In this document: positions 45,561 to 55,654 of the stretch, piece by piece
Position numbering within the stretch: position 1 is the stretch's first letter
Layout of the letters: each line of letters opens with the position of its first letter
Assembly (NCBI RefSeq): GCF_010015615.1
Contig: NW_024468937.1
Location: forward strand, 1,723,745 to 1,787,744
Source: Cucurbitaria berberidis CBS 394.84
Taxonomy: Eukaryota > Ascomycota > Dothideomycetes > Pleosporales > Cucurbitariaceae
Reading direction: 5' to 3'
DNA: 64,000 bases
The notes under the pieces: model-generated
Told to the model about the DNA's origin: nothing
Seen by the model: only the letters and a program-made list of their open reading frames with translations
Database searches by the model: none
Made by a program: the position numbers and the translations under genes

Positions 45561-46175
45561 CGCATGTTCGGTGGGAGACGAGTGGCAAAGAGAATGGCAG
45601 CAACACGGTGAAGAACAAGCAGAAATAATGAAACAACACGACCAGCATAGCATACTCAAGAGCGCCGCACTTATTGTGCATACGGCGTTGGATGTTGGAT
45701 TTCATCGTACATCGGGCCTTTTTTGGAAAGGCGTAGCTGCAAGGTCCCTGTACAAGCTGGGGCGGAGCCCGCATACAACCCCGAAATGTACCGCGTACTC
45801 TAATTAGCCCACATTTAGAAATGGGGCCGCAAGATCTCGCAGGCATTTTGAAGATGCAAAGCGATCGGGAAATGGGAAAGAAAGAAAAGCTGTGTCGGAA
45901 AGTTGATAGGTTTTATGGTTCGCTTCTTTGTATAGTCACCAGTCCTAGAGCATCGTGCGCCAGCGCCATTGCTTGTAAATCGCAGCCTGAAAGAGGCGCA
46001 AATAGTTGGGGCGTTTGGAAACGACGTGGGTACAGCCGCTGAGCCTCATCCTCCAACTTGCGGCGTTGTAGTTTTGAGGTCGCTATTTCGGGAAACTTGG
46101 CCCCCTAGCTCGTGGAATACACATGGGTAGTTCCTCTGTTATTGCGGGTCCGATGAGACACGGTGAAAGTAGACC
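45561..46175. other. Intergenic
   Basis: Promoter of the mucin-like gene (minus strand) and 3' flank of the dehydrogenase gene. Overlapping short frames on both strands at 45436-45846 lack any family signal. Nothing else seen. Confidence 0.45.
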
Positions 46176-47254
46176 TCACGACGTCGAACCATTTCCAGTG
46201 ACCACGTTTGCCTGACTGTCGCGAAGGATCTCTTGCAGCCAAAGAGGTAAGGCACGGATTTTTGGAGATATGGCGGGGCCTAGAACTATTTGCCCACTCT
46301 CTACAGAAATGATCTGTTTGACCATAGCTTCAGCAACATCCTCGGCTTCTAGGAGGCGCGCACCAATCCGCTTCAGTCCAGCTTCGATCGCTGGGTGTGC
46401 TGTTATAGCTGATTTTGTCCAGTTGGGGTGAACGATAGAGGTCATGATCTGAGGACACTTGTATCGATGCTTCACCTCCTGCGTGAGGGCCTCGTGGAAA
46501 GCCAGAAGTGCGGCTTTTGTGCAGCTGTAGTCGGCTGCTCCTGCTAGAGCGACGAAAGAAGCGAGGCTTGCGACGCTCATAATATGGCCCTTTCTTTTAG
46601 CTAGCATATCTGGAAGAAATTCCTGAACAGTGCTCCAGTGGCTGAGAAGATTGATGTCGAACATCTTTTTCAAGTTTTCTAGAGGAATGTCGAGAATCGT
46701 CCCTGCATTGCCGATACCCGCGTTGTTGATGAGTATTGAGGGCGAGCCGAGATCAGAGCGAATCGCCTCTGCTGCACCGCGTATCTCGTCTCGAGAAGTG
46801 ATGTCGCATTTATAGTAACGAATGGAATCTCTCTCGGCTTGATGTGCGATGCGCGTTAGGGTCGCAAGTCAAGGTATTTCACGGACAACGTACCTTGGGT
46901 GAAAGATTCTGAAAGTGGCCCGACATCCAAGACCGCGACTTTAATACCATGAGAAACGAGCTTCTTGACTACACAAGCTCCGATCCCTGCTGATCCACCA
47001 GTGACGACTGCGACTTCGGTCTGAAAGTTCCAAACGCTTTTATCAATCTTCCACACCCATCGGTTCGCCGCCCAGCGGTTCAACGCAGAATTGAGGTCGA
47101 CTACAGCCCATAATGATAGCCCCCACTTGAGATACCAGATGAGTGTTGCAAGCTGATTTTTCGAGAGGGACACGATTTCCCCAGCCGGGAGGTTTTCGGG
47201 GTCCACAATGCGCAGCACAATAGACGATGCGGTAAGTAGGAGACACCGGAGCAT
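46176..47254 (-). CDS. Short-chain dehydrogenase/reductase, membrane-associated, 340 aa
   Basis: NAD(P)-dependent oxidoreductase, of the group that includes retinol dehydrogenase 10 and 17-beta-HSD11-like enzymes; a lipid or sterol-like substrate is likely but not shown. Two exons, 47254-46894 and 46837-46176, joined by a 56-nt intron. A hydrophobic N-terminal segment (LATLIWYLKWGLSLWAVV) should anchor it in the ER or lipid-droplet membrane. The cofactor motif TGGSAGIG is at 85-92, the NNAG motif is in INNAGIGNAG, and the catalytic YxxxK is YSCTK preceded by the Ser of SVAS. I chose MLRCLLL as start; an upstream start 23 codons earlier has no hydrophobic logic. It is divergent to Mtg2. Confidence 0.87.
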
Positions 47255-47572
47255 GGTAGTGACGTGGGGAGACTGTTGGGAGGAAGTAAGCACTATACTG
47301 GTATTGCCACGCAAGTCTTGCAAGTTCGCGAAGTATCAGATTTGTTCGTCTATGTCGTTGAAAAAGCCCCGAGCAAAGAAAATCTAGATGTACGTGCTAT
47401 TGGAGTGGTGGTGCACCGAGGCATCAGGAGGGGGAGGTCAAAGCTCCCGGGGACACTTGACGATCTTCCGGGCTGTGATTCGCTTGCCCTCCTTCAGATG
47501 TCATCTCCAGAAATCTTTCAGCGGCAGTACGAGACATCTTTCTACATCCACGACGCCCTTTGCAATTGACGC
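47255..47572. promoter_or_regulatory. Bidirectional promoter between SDR and Mtg2 genes
   Basis: 318 bp between divergent start codons; it must serve both genes. No individual site identified. Confidence 0.45.
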
Positions 47573-49234
47573 ATGCCTCCCGCTCGACTGTCCTTCCTAA
47601 GCGGGACGCTAACGCCATTCTTGTATCCTGCGTTTTTCGAGTCACCACTTGCTTCGGTCGCATGCAGAAGTCGGGTTCGCAAGAGATTCTCACTCCATTT
47701 AAGATGCAACTCTACAGCTACTGGATCTGTCAATGTTCGACCTGACACACAGCCATCACGACTGGACCCTACAGCGGACGATTACTCGCTGGCCCCTTTC
47801 GCCGACCGATGCATCCTCACGGTTGAAGCTGGCGGCGGCGGCCATGGCTGCGTCTCCTTTTTGCGCGAGAAATACATTGAAGAAGGACCCGCCAATGGCG
47901 GCGATGGTGGTAGTGGAGGCAATGTCTATATACAGGCAGTCCGCGGCGAGACGTCCCTGCACAAGCTCGCTCGACGGCGGCTGATCAAGGCTGGCAGAGG
48001 CCGCAACGGGCAAGGCAAGGTGAAGGGTGGTGAGCGGGGGGCGGATATCCTTATCACGGTGCCAATTGGGACGATTGTGCGCGAGATACAGCGACATGAC
48101 CCAATTGCGATCATGGAGGAAGAACATTGGAAGATGGAATCATACGAAGGAGAAGCGGAAGACTCGGAAGAAGGGAAGGGCGTCTACAGAAAAGACCGGT
48201 GGCTCGTCTTTCCCGGCACAATACCCGCAGAGCTCAACAGGATGAGATTCCCAAAGCTCCCTCCACCCCGAAGATCGCATCTCGCAGCCCTCGAACCACA
48301 AGCGCCCATGTGGCTGGACCTAGATAAGCATATGGAGACACCTCTGTTGATAGCTGCAGGCGCAATGGGCGGCCTGGGTAACCCACACTTTATGACGCCG
48401 TTCAACTCGAGGCCGAAGATGGCTACGCGGGGAGATGAAGGCTTGAAGATCTCATTGCAGCTTGAGTTGAAGATACTGGCAGACCTGGGTCTCGTGGGCT
48501 TACCCAATGCCGGGAAAAGCACACTGCTTCGAGCATTGAGTAACAGCCGTGCTCGAGTGGGCAACTGGGCCTTCACGACCCTGCAACCGAACGTTGGCAC
48601 CGTGGTGCTTGACAACCACAAGGGGCGGCCGTTAGTTTCATCGCGCAATCGGAACGGCGAGATACGTGAAAACTTCACAATTGCCGACGTACCAGGACTC
48701 ATTGAAGACGCACACCTCGATAAAGGTCTTGGACTGGGCTTTCTACGCCACATTGAGCGTGCAGCAGTCCTTGCCTTCGTCATCGACCTGTCAGCTGGTG
48801 ACGCGGTTGAAGCGCTTAAACTTCTCTGGCGCGAAGTCTCCGAATACGAGTCTATGCGTGGAAAAGAGCTCAACGCTGAGACGGAGCGCAGAATGGTGAC
48901 TTACCAGCCAGCTGGCAGTAGCCCACCACCCAGCGATGAGTCCGATTTGCCACACTTGGATCCATCTCCAGAGCCTCTCCCCTTCCTTACATCTACGCCT
49001 ATTTCCTCCAAGCCCTGGTTCGTCGCCGCAACGAAGGCGGACTTGCCAGACACGCAAGCGAACTTTGAGGCTCTACGACGCTTTCTGGAGGAGGTGAGCA
49101 AAGGCTCGCAACCTCACCCTAGCGGCAAGAAGAATGCATGGAGGCACAATGTACAGGCTGTGCCCATAAGTGCGATGCAAGGAGAGGGCGTGCAGGTCAT
49201 TCCGCAGCTGGTGATGGACTTGTTGGATGCATAG
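47573..49234 (+). CDS. mtg2: Mitochondrial Obg-family GTPase Mtg2, 553 aa
   Basis: GTPase for assembly of the large mitochondrial ribosomal subunit. Intronless. The first 60 or so residues are basic and Ser/Arg-rich (MPPARLSFLSG..., VACRSRVRKR), as in a mitochondrial presequence. The Obg fold starts near residue 78 (FADRCILTVEAGGGGHGC) with its Gly-rich loops (GPANGGDGGSGG). The G domain shows G1 GLPNAGKS near 309-316, the switch FTTLQPNVG, G3 DVPGLIEDAH and G4 TKAD near 487-490. An insertion of about 60 acidic and Pro-rich residues interrupts the Obg domain (EGEAEDSEEGKG), and another lies before G4. Both are common in fungal Mtg2. The ATG is the first in frame. Confidence 0.93.
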   Translation: MPPARLSFLSGTLTPFLYPAFFESPLASVACRSRVRKRFSLHLRCNSTATGSVNVRPDTQPSRLDPTADDYSLAPFADRCILTVEAGGGGHGCVSFLREKYIEEGPANGGDGGSGGNVYIQAVRGETSLHKLARRRLIKAGRGRNGQGKVKGGERGADILITVPIGTIVREIQRHDPIAIMEEEHWKMESYEGEAEDSEEGKGVYRKDRWLVFPGTIPAELNRMRFPKLPPPRRSHLAALEPQAPMWLDLDKHMETPLLIAAGAMGGLGNPHFMTPFNSRPKMATRGDEGLKISLQLELKILADLGLVGLPNAGKSTLLRALSNSRARVGNWAFTTLQPNVGTVVLDNHKGRPLVSSRNRNGEIRENFTIADVPGLIEDAHLDKGLGLGFLRHIERAAVLAFVIDLSAGDAVEALKLLWREVSEYESMRGKELNAETERRMVTYQPAGSSPPPSDESDLPHLDPSPEPLPFLTSTPISSKPWFVAATKADLPDTQANFEALRRFLEEVSKGSQPHPSGKKNAWRHNVQAVPISAMQGEGVQVIPQLVMDLLDA

Positions 49235-49996
49235 ACAGAGATAATGATACCCTCTTCCCCACTCATATTCTTTCCTTGCCGTTTGAATAGCTCGAATTTC
49301 AGCTGCGCCGTCGCGCTGTATTGTTTCAAATAACCAAATACCCGAAAGCCATGGCAATTGCATACATCCGTTGTGACACATGTGGACCTCAGTAGCCTGG
49401 CGACTGGGCTGGAAAGAGCCTAAGATCGCAGAAGGTGGGGACGAGGGGCAAACTTCAAAATCTCCACTCAAACAAGATGGAAACGTAGAACGACATTTCA
49501 GTCCAACCCTCGAAGCCTGAGATGAGACCGGTTCATTTCTGCTATTGTCCGCGCTTAAACCACCCACCGTTAACCTAGGAAACAACCATGTTTAACGCAG
49601 GCCTGGAGGTCGTCAGGTATCTTTAGGGTGATAGTTGAGATATAAGATAAATACTGAAACTATTCAGGCTACGAAATGCTCTTCTGATTTACGGGTTGAG
49701 TATAGAGCTAGAAGTTATTTCATTATCCACAGCATACGAGTGTTTATCCATGTTCGTAGCGCACACAATATGTCGCAAAGCACGCGACTGTCTCACATTA
49801 TTGCCTACCGCACGCACCACGGCATGGTCCGCCCGCGCGCTAGCAGCACTCGCTCTTGCCTGTCGCCCACATAACGCAAAACTAAACGCGAAACTAAACG
49901 CGAAACCAAACCTTTTATTGCGCAACGCCTGCAATAGTCCGCAATAGGTCCACAGATCTATTGCTGGACTATATATAATTCAAAACTTCACCTACC
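49235..49996. other. Intergenic upstream of U6, with short repeats
   Basis: 3' flank of Mtg2 and upstream region of the U6 gene. It includes a short tandem repeat of ACGCGAAACTAA type at about 49873-49907. A hairpin (GCAATAG ... CTATTGC, arms near 49941-49947 and 49958-49964) sits right before the U6 TATA box. No protein gene is supported; small overlapping frames around 49640-49947 have no signal. Confidence 0.55.
49969..49979 (+). promoter_or_regulatory. TATA box of U6 snRNA gene
   Basis: CTATATATAAT lies about 25-30 bp before the U6 5' end, the place of the TATA element in fungal pol III U6 genes. It immediately follows a short inverted repeat. Confidence 0.75.
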
Positions 49997-50098
49997 TACG
50001 CCTTCGGGCATTTGGTCAATTTGAAACGATACAGAGAAGATTAGCATGGCCCCTGCACTAAGGATGACACGCTCAATCAAAGAGAAGCTACCATTTTT
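49997..50098 (+). ncRNA. U6: U6 spliceosomal snRNA
   Basis: Catalytic RNA of the spliceosome. The 5' stem GCC-TTCG-GGC is at 50000-50009, then the conserved CATTTGGTCAATTTGAAAC. The ACAGAGA box, which pairs with the 5' splice site, is at 50031-50037, and the catalytic AGC triad at 50043-50045. The internal stem-loop region GGCCCCTGCACTAAGGATGA is intact. It ends in a T7 run, the pol III terminator. No mRNA-type intron interrupts it, unlike U6 of some fungi. The exact 5' end is uncertain by a few bases. It lies in the convergent gap between Mtg2 and the SLIP-GC-like gene. Confidence 0.95.
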
Positions 50099-50100
50099 TT
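50092..50100 (+). terminator. Pol III T-run terminator of U6
   Basis: Seven consecutive T right after the U6 3' end, as required for RNA polymerase III termination. Confidence 0.75.
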
Positions 50101-50179
50101 GCTCTTATTACTTGCTTTTTACCTACTCCTATCATCCTACAAGTCGTCGAGGCGATCTGAGAGGGGTGGTGGTGGCGTG

Positions 50180-50190
50180 AGTTCGAGCCG
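50180..50190 (+). promoter_or_regulatory. Downstream B-box-like element of U6 gene
   Basis: AGTTCGAGCCG matches the TFIIIC B-box consensus GGTTCGANYCC at 9 of 11 positions. It lies about 80 bp beyond the U6 terminator. A B block downstream of the gene is known for yeast SNR6. Identification is by motif and position only. Confidence 0.5.
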
Positions 50191-50345
50191 TTGCTGTAAC
50201 GAATAATTAGCGTTCTTTTTGCTTTTCGACACTTTTGAGCCCTCTGCTAGCACCTAGTCACCGAATAACTGTAACTGTTGGCACACCAGCGAATGTTATG
50301 ACTATGAGTCCTGTGAGGAAGCCGTGTCTGCAGTATTGCAAATTG

Positions 50346-50429
50346 GTACAAGAAGCAAGAATAAGAGCAAAAAAATGGCAGCTTCTCTTTGATTGAGCGT
50401 GTCATCCTTAGTGCAGGGGCCATGCTAAT
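50346..50429 (-). pseudogene. Inverted partial copy of U6 (3' half plus 3' flank)
   Basis: On the minus strand the sequence from ATTAGCATGG to the T7 run repeats the 3' half of U6 with a single A/G change. Homology continues about 22 bp past the terminator (CTCTTATTCTTGC against CTCTTATTACTTGC). The 5' half, with the ACAGAGA box and 5' stem, is missing; homology stops abruptly at 50429. The arms are about 220 bp apart, so the locus is an inverted repeat. Because flanking DNA beyond the terminator is included, it arose from DNA duplication rather than from a reverse-transcribed U6. Confidence 0.88.
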
Positions 50430-50434
50430 GTCGA

Positions 50435-50496
50435 CGCCGCTGCGCGGCGCCAGACAGGAGCGGCAGGCTCGCTGGCGCTCGTTGGCGCTCGCTGGC
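50435..50496. repeat. GC-rich palindrome and three tandem GCTCGYTGGC units
   Basis: Directly at the break of the inverted U6 copy lies CGCCGC-TGC-GCGGCG (50435-50449), a perfect 6-bp hairpin. It is followed by three exact-length 10-mers GCTCGCTGGC, GCTCGTTGGC and GCTCGCTGGC (50467-50496). Base composition differs sharply from the surrounding A/T-richer DNA. Confidence 0.7.
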
Positions 50497-50499
50497 CGC

Positions 50500-51611
50500 T
50501 CTTGTCTTGACTGTATGTCATGTTCAGCACCAGGTTCTTGCTATGTTTGTACGTATACTATATCAGCTGTCTACCATTCAAGTAGTGTGCACGACCCGTT
50601 AGTAGCCTATCTTTGGGCCGAGCGTTTCTAGGTCGCACTTTCGTTTCGGCAGCTATCATGACGATAAGGCAAGCTTCAGTGTATGCATCAATTTCTGTGT
50701 GCTTCGTAGCAGCCTTGCGCTAATTTGCCTGTTTACTTTGGAACCCAATAAGGTGTCCTGGGGGGCCTCAGTATAAGAAGGGGCTAAAGAGCTCTTAGAG
50801 CTCTCACAGCACAAAACTTTGCTAAAGGGTACTAAAACAGAAATAAATACGTATTAAGACATGTGAGTAGTGCTATCTAGAGCACTCGCTTGAGGAGTTC
50901 ACAAAACTCTCAGGTTTGCGATTATGTAGCTTGCATATGTTCAGATGGCTGAACTACTTGGATCAATGCTAGGAAAGTTCATGTTGCGAACGAGGGCCCA
51001 AAAGCCTCTAAATGCTTCAATTATCATATTTTATCAATCACGAATACATGCACTTGGCGAGCTTCGTCTTTTTGTCGACCGCAAGAACCTCCAGACCACT
51101 AGCATCTTAATAAGTAGGGAGGTACGGTTCTTTGGCGCTTATAGTTAGTATCGTATCGCAGCGTCTTAGGAGCGAATGTAGACGTTGCCTGTTCGAGAAT
51201 AAGAAGTCAATACATATAAAAGAATAATGAATTTATAGAACTAGTGAGGTTGAACCTTTGATGAACATGCAAAGTGACAATAAAGAGCCCATTATAGATC
51301 ACCGCATTCCTCAATGCTCCTCGAAAAATGAGAACTAGTCTGTTCGAGTATCCGATGTGAATCTCAGTAAACTCACATAAGCAGCTGAGTCTGCCGCCAA
51401 GATTCAATGAATGAAAAAGGTGATACCACCGCTTTGCATGCAGTCGCACTAGTTTGAAGTTCCAAATCTTTTGTCTTAAGCACTCCAAAATGAAAGATAT
51501 TTACCAACTCAGCCATGTTTCAGCTGTATACCAAATAGTAAGTCTTGATTTGTATCGTCCTTGCTTACCGTCTGAACATATGAAATGTCAACTTCAGTAG
51601 TCCTAGAGCGG
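50500..51611. other. Noncoding DNA, possible degenerate repeat element
   Basis: No supported gene. The segment 50755-51000 has several short palindromes: AGAGCTCT repeated at 50788-50804, and inverted pairs such as GTGCT..AGAGCAC near 50869-50886. It has no open frame of protein character. It looks like the relic of a mobile element but shows no recognisable transposase or terminal repeats. The rest is the 3' flank of the SLIP-GC-like gene. Confidence 0.35.
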
Positions 51612-54600
51612 TCATGTCCTAGACATCTTGCAGTGCCCAAGGTGTTTCCATATTTCATCTTGGAGGTGCTGTCTCGCATCCGGAAGCTTGGCCAGCAACT
51701 CCTCGCGCATTTTCTTCGCGTCCGGGCTGTCATCCTCTTTGGTAGAGCAAACCAGACTGACATCATGCTGGGTCCGCAGAAAGACGATGTCAAGATCCTT
51801 GATAAGCTTGTTGATGTGCTCTTTGAACATCTTGTCAAAGTCTCCCCGGACACCATGGGAGATCTTCATGAAGGTACCACTGAGCGTCGTGATACCACGG
51901 GTGAGTGCAGCGGAGCGGGCGTCGTGAACTCTTTGGCCGCGAGTGGCTTTTACACTCATGGTTGCTGAATAGACTTCTTTCATAGCTTCAGTGAGGTAAT
52001 GTCCCTCGTCGTCTGTGATTGCGCGGACGTGAATTTGTCTGGTGACCTTAGCTGCAGTTATATGAGTATGGTGGAAATGTAATACCTGATCTCCTTCTTG
52101 ATCTGCCCTCGGAATTTCTCGCACAGCTTATCAATCTGGTTTCGGCGTTCTTTGAGGTTGTTACGGAACGCTTCTATAGCACCTGAAAGCGACGCGGCAG
52201 GGTCCACTATAGGGAGTCAGCACCGCATCATAAAGTGGCAGAGAAGTTCAACTTTACCTTTCAGTGCGTCATTAAGCTTCTCCACAGCTTCACCTACGCG
52301 CTCAGAAATTTCCGTGGATAGATTGTCACACTTGGTATTGTAGAGACTTTCGAAGACGGGGTCTAGGTCCTCTTGAACGGACGATAGCAATTCTGGGTTC
52401 CAATTCTGCTGAGGACATTTCTTCGTCCCCCAGGTGCCTTTGTTAGGTCAGATTGAGATTCAAATCCTAGGTGCGGAGAAACCTTACCACAGTGACGAAT
52501 AACTGCTGTGAACCCGGCCGGTTTTAACTGCATTCGTGAGTGTGAGTGTTTCAGACTATAGTGCATGGACTCACTTGGCTCCACTTCTCGCATTTGCGTC
52601 TGCCACGGTTAATCCACTTCAATTCGTTCTTCGCTAAGTCCGTGTTAGACATGATCATGGAGAACACTCGAGACTCGGCCTACCAATAGTCTTGTAGACA
52701 AGATCGAATTCGAACTGCGCGAAGCTGTCTGCAACGTCTTGAACAGTCGCTTTCAAGCTCTGTTATCGTTAGCCATATATCCGAACAAGATATGGAAGTA
52801 CATACGCCTCGAGCCTTATGAAAGGTTCTATTCAGGTCGTCTTTCCTCTTAATCTTAGATACGCTACAAGAGATCTCTATCGTGTTGAAAAATGTCGGAA
52901 GTAGGGAGCGACAATAATGTTCAAGTGATGCAAACCTTCCCTGTGAGGGCTTGGAGAAGATGAAATTACGCAAAGCTGGAATCTCGGTCGAGTCTAGCTC
53001 CAAGTCTGGTGGGTTCTTCTTGGGGTAGTGACCGCCCAGATGTTGCATGTAGATCGGGTTAGACACACAGAATATTGGCAGCGTGGAGCGATCTTTGGTG
53101 TCCTGCCGGTACTGCTCTGCGATGCCTTGCTTGACGTGGCGGTTTCGTGCTGATACACGGATTCCGAATCGTTTCCTAAAAAGAGATTGTTTCTCACGGT
53201 CCAGTTTCTCTCTCTTATCGACAAGTTTGTACTTTTCAAGAGGGTGGCGTCTTACTCCAGGAGATGCCAACGCAACTTGAATGTCGTGTAACCGTTCTTT
53301 GAGCTCGCTTTCCTTTTCCATGATCTCCGCCATCCCTTTCTCTTCCGTCGGGATGGAAGGAAACGATTGTTTCGAATTGATATTTAGATCATCGGAGCGT
53401 GTGCATACCACAATCGTGTTTCCAGATCTTCTTCTCCTGAATGATTCGTTGATAGAGTTATGTAAAGACGCATGGTCGATCGCACGGTCGAGCTTATTTA
53501 CTACGATGCTTATGTCGCAAGTTTGTAGATACCGCTTTGCGGCCTCCACACGAGATCGTATCTTGTCTGTCGTACCGGGGAGATCGGCAATGATGATTCC
53601 CTGCTCCAGTATTCGAGAGTGCATGCAAATACGCACCTTTTTGACAAGCGGCCATGGACAACAGAACAGTTCCGTACCTTCAAAACTCGGGTACTGAACT
53701 GTCATCGTAAAGGGCTGAATCATTTCGCTGATACTAGATGATGTGTTTGCGTATAGAGTCGCAACGTCGTTGGTATCTCCATTTTGCATGAAGCCATCGA
53801 GAATGTGCTCAGTCCAACCCATGAGCTTGTTGATAAGCTTAGGGTCATCTGGTGACGAAGCACTGGTCAAAAAGTCTTCCGCTCTTTCTTTGTCTTGGAA
53901 TTCGGGTTCACCCATGAACAACGCCATAAGAAGCGTGATACAAGTGCCAGAGGCGAGTCGTTTCTCATTCGCTTCCTCTTCATCAACGTCTTCGCTCATG
54001 GTTAAATGTTGGAAGAAGTTTTGGACCTGTTCTTTGACCAGCTCTCTACAGCTCTGACGAGAGAGGAATTCCACCGAAGCTTGAAATGGAAATTTCTGGG
54101 TTGGAGGTGCTTGAGCATATTCCACCACAACAAAGGTACAACTGTTACCATCCGCTGCCTTTGATATTGTTAGTCGTTCGCGCATTTTTAAAGCACTCCT
54201 AGCTGAAACTTACATGAATAGCCAAATTCTCATGCCCAAGCATGGAGTTCAACAGAGATGACTTTCCCTGGCCAGCATCTCCAATAACAGCAAAACGAAG
54301 AATGTGCGACTCATGAGGAGCGTGCTCGAGTTCTTTGGCCTCTTTCAACAAGTACTCCGTCTCATCATCTTGGTACGCGCTCTTACTTATGAACGCGTGG
54401 AAGTCTTGAATGAGATGAGTGCACATCAATTCCACTGTTTTGACTGACGGATGGTACATGGGTAGATCTGGTAGCGGTTCGCTATCGGGATCATGGGGTT
54501 CGACAAGATCATCACCATCGTCAATTCCCCAGTCTTCTTCAGTATCAAGGATTTCGTCGGCTGTTAGTAGTCAGCTTATATTTAAAGAATTGGCACTTCG

Positions 54601-54861
54601 GGGAAGTGATATTGGCATACCTTTTCTTTTGTGTGGCACTATGTTTAGTCCAGACGATGAAGGACCTGGGACCATATTCGGCTTAAAATTCTGCGGTTTC
54701 ATGTTTGTTCGCTGAGGCCCGTTTAGATGAACTCGTTCATGTGATCTTGCTTGGAAGTGCTCCAGCGGTTCGTCCCGATTAGGTACCAGCGAAGTCTCAG
54801 GCTCGAACAAGGGACTGTCTTCCCGGACAGGGAGTCTCTGTTTTGATTTCGATCTCGTCAT
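51612..54861 (-). CDS. Large dynamin-type GTPase, SLIP-GC-like, 947 aa
   Basis: P-loop GTPase resembling proteins annotated in fungi as nuclear GTPase SLIP-GC; its function in fungi is unknown. Nine exons: 54861-54621, 54560-54214, 54158-52806, 52759-52684, 52633-52575, 52527-52488, 52437-52258, 52206-52086 and 52038-51612. The P-loop GDAGQGKSS is at 174-182, G3 DLPGTTD at 388-394 and a possible G4 TRSD near 449-452. A charged helical region (about 450-550) and a long helical C-terminal part follow. The N-terminal 110 residues are basic, then acidic, and disordered. The second intron removes an apparent MRERLTISK start. The last intron uses the third AG after the donor, the only one that gives a normal length and keeps the frame. 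The C-terminal end is less certain. Confidence 0.83.
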
Positions 54862-55654
54862 ACTGTGCCGAAAGGTTGATCGTCGCTACCTGCATGTGAG
54901 GAAGCAGGGTAGTCTCGACGGTCTGTCGTGGTGTGCGCACCTTGAAAAGAGTGGTGCAGTGGTTGATGTGATTGATTGGAAAGTATGCAAAAAGAAGAGA
55001 AACAAGAGGTGTTGATGGAGTGGGAACTAAAGTAGCAATGTGGGATTTACCCATGGGAAGCGCAACAGGCGTAAGACGCTTCAGGTGAGAGAAAGACAGC
55101 AAGGTGAGGCTAGCTGAGATAGGAGGCAACGCGGAGTCCAAGCTAGCCATGCCCAGGTAAGATGAAATACGATGCAGATGCGTGACAAACGTAAATCTGT
55201 AGGTACCATCTTCTTCGATGCGACGTGGATTTCGATTAGGTTCCACACTCCGGTCTCTACTTGTTCTGTAGCGGTTATTTCGCTGTTCAGTCAGTCAACC
55301 CATGATCTAGACTTCGATCTACTGAAGATATCCGCGCACACATGAAAGGGACTTCAATGAGAGAAGGGAGACAACCTGGGCAGTAGACGTGACCTCGGGA
55401 GAACCCCCTCGCCGCACCAACCCAGCATGGCAATACGGCTCCCCACCACATCCCAAGGTCAAAATCTACGAGACTTGAAGTATACATTGTACCGCAATCT
55501 GTGTTGAAGCATATCTCAACATGGCGTAAGGCCTAGATATATAACCCTCTAAAGCTTCTAAAACGCCTGTAAATGCCGTTTCGACGCTGCAAAACGAGGT
55601 ATAAAAGGATGGAACGCCAGGGTCTCCAGGGCACAAGACAATGCATGCATGCAA
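54862..55654. other. Intergenic
   Basis: 5' region of the SLIP-GC-like gene and 3' flank of the carboxylesterase gene, both minus strand. An open frame over 54797-55246 overlaps the true start of the GTPase gene in another frame and has no family signal. No RNA or repeat recognised. Confidence 0.45.

Noticed and set aside
45561..45659. Upstream start for the mucin-like protein (MSMLCWSCCF...)
   Set aside because: It would place the clear signal peptide inside the protein.
50369..50429. Inverted U6 copy as a retro-transposed U6 pseudogene
   Set aside because: Homology continues past the terminator into the 3' flank and there is no poly-A tail, so DNA duplication fits better.
54159..54213. 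MRERLTISK as an independent gene start in the GTPase gene
   Set aside because: This stretch is an intron with GT donor, CTAAC branch site and AG acceptor, and removing it joins two conserved segments in frame.
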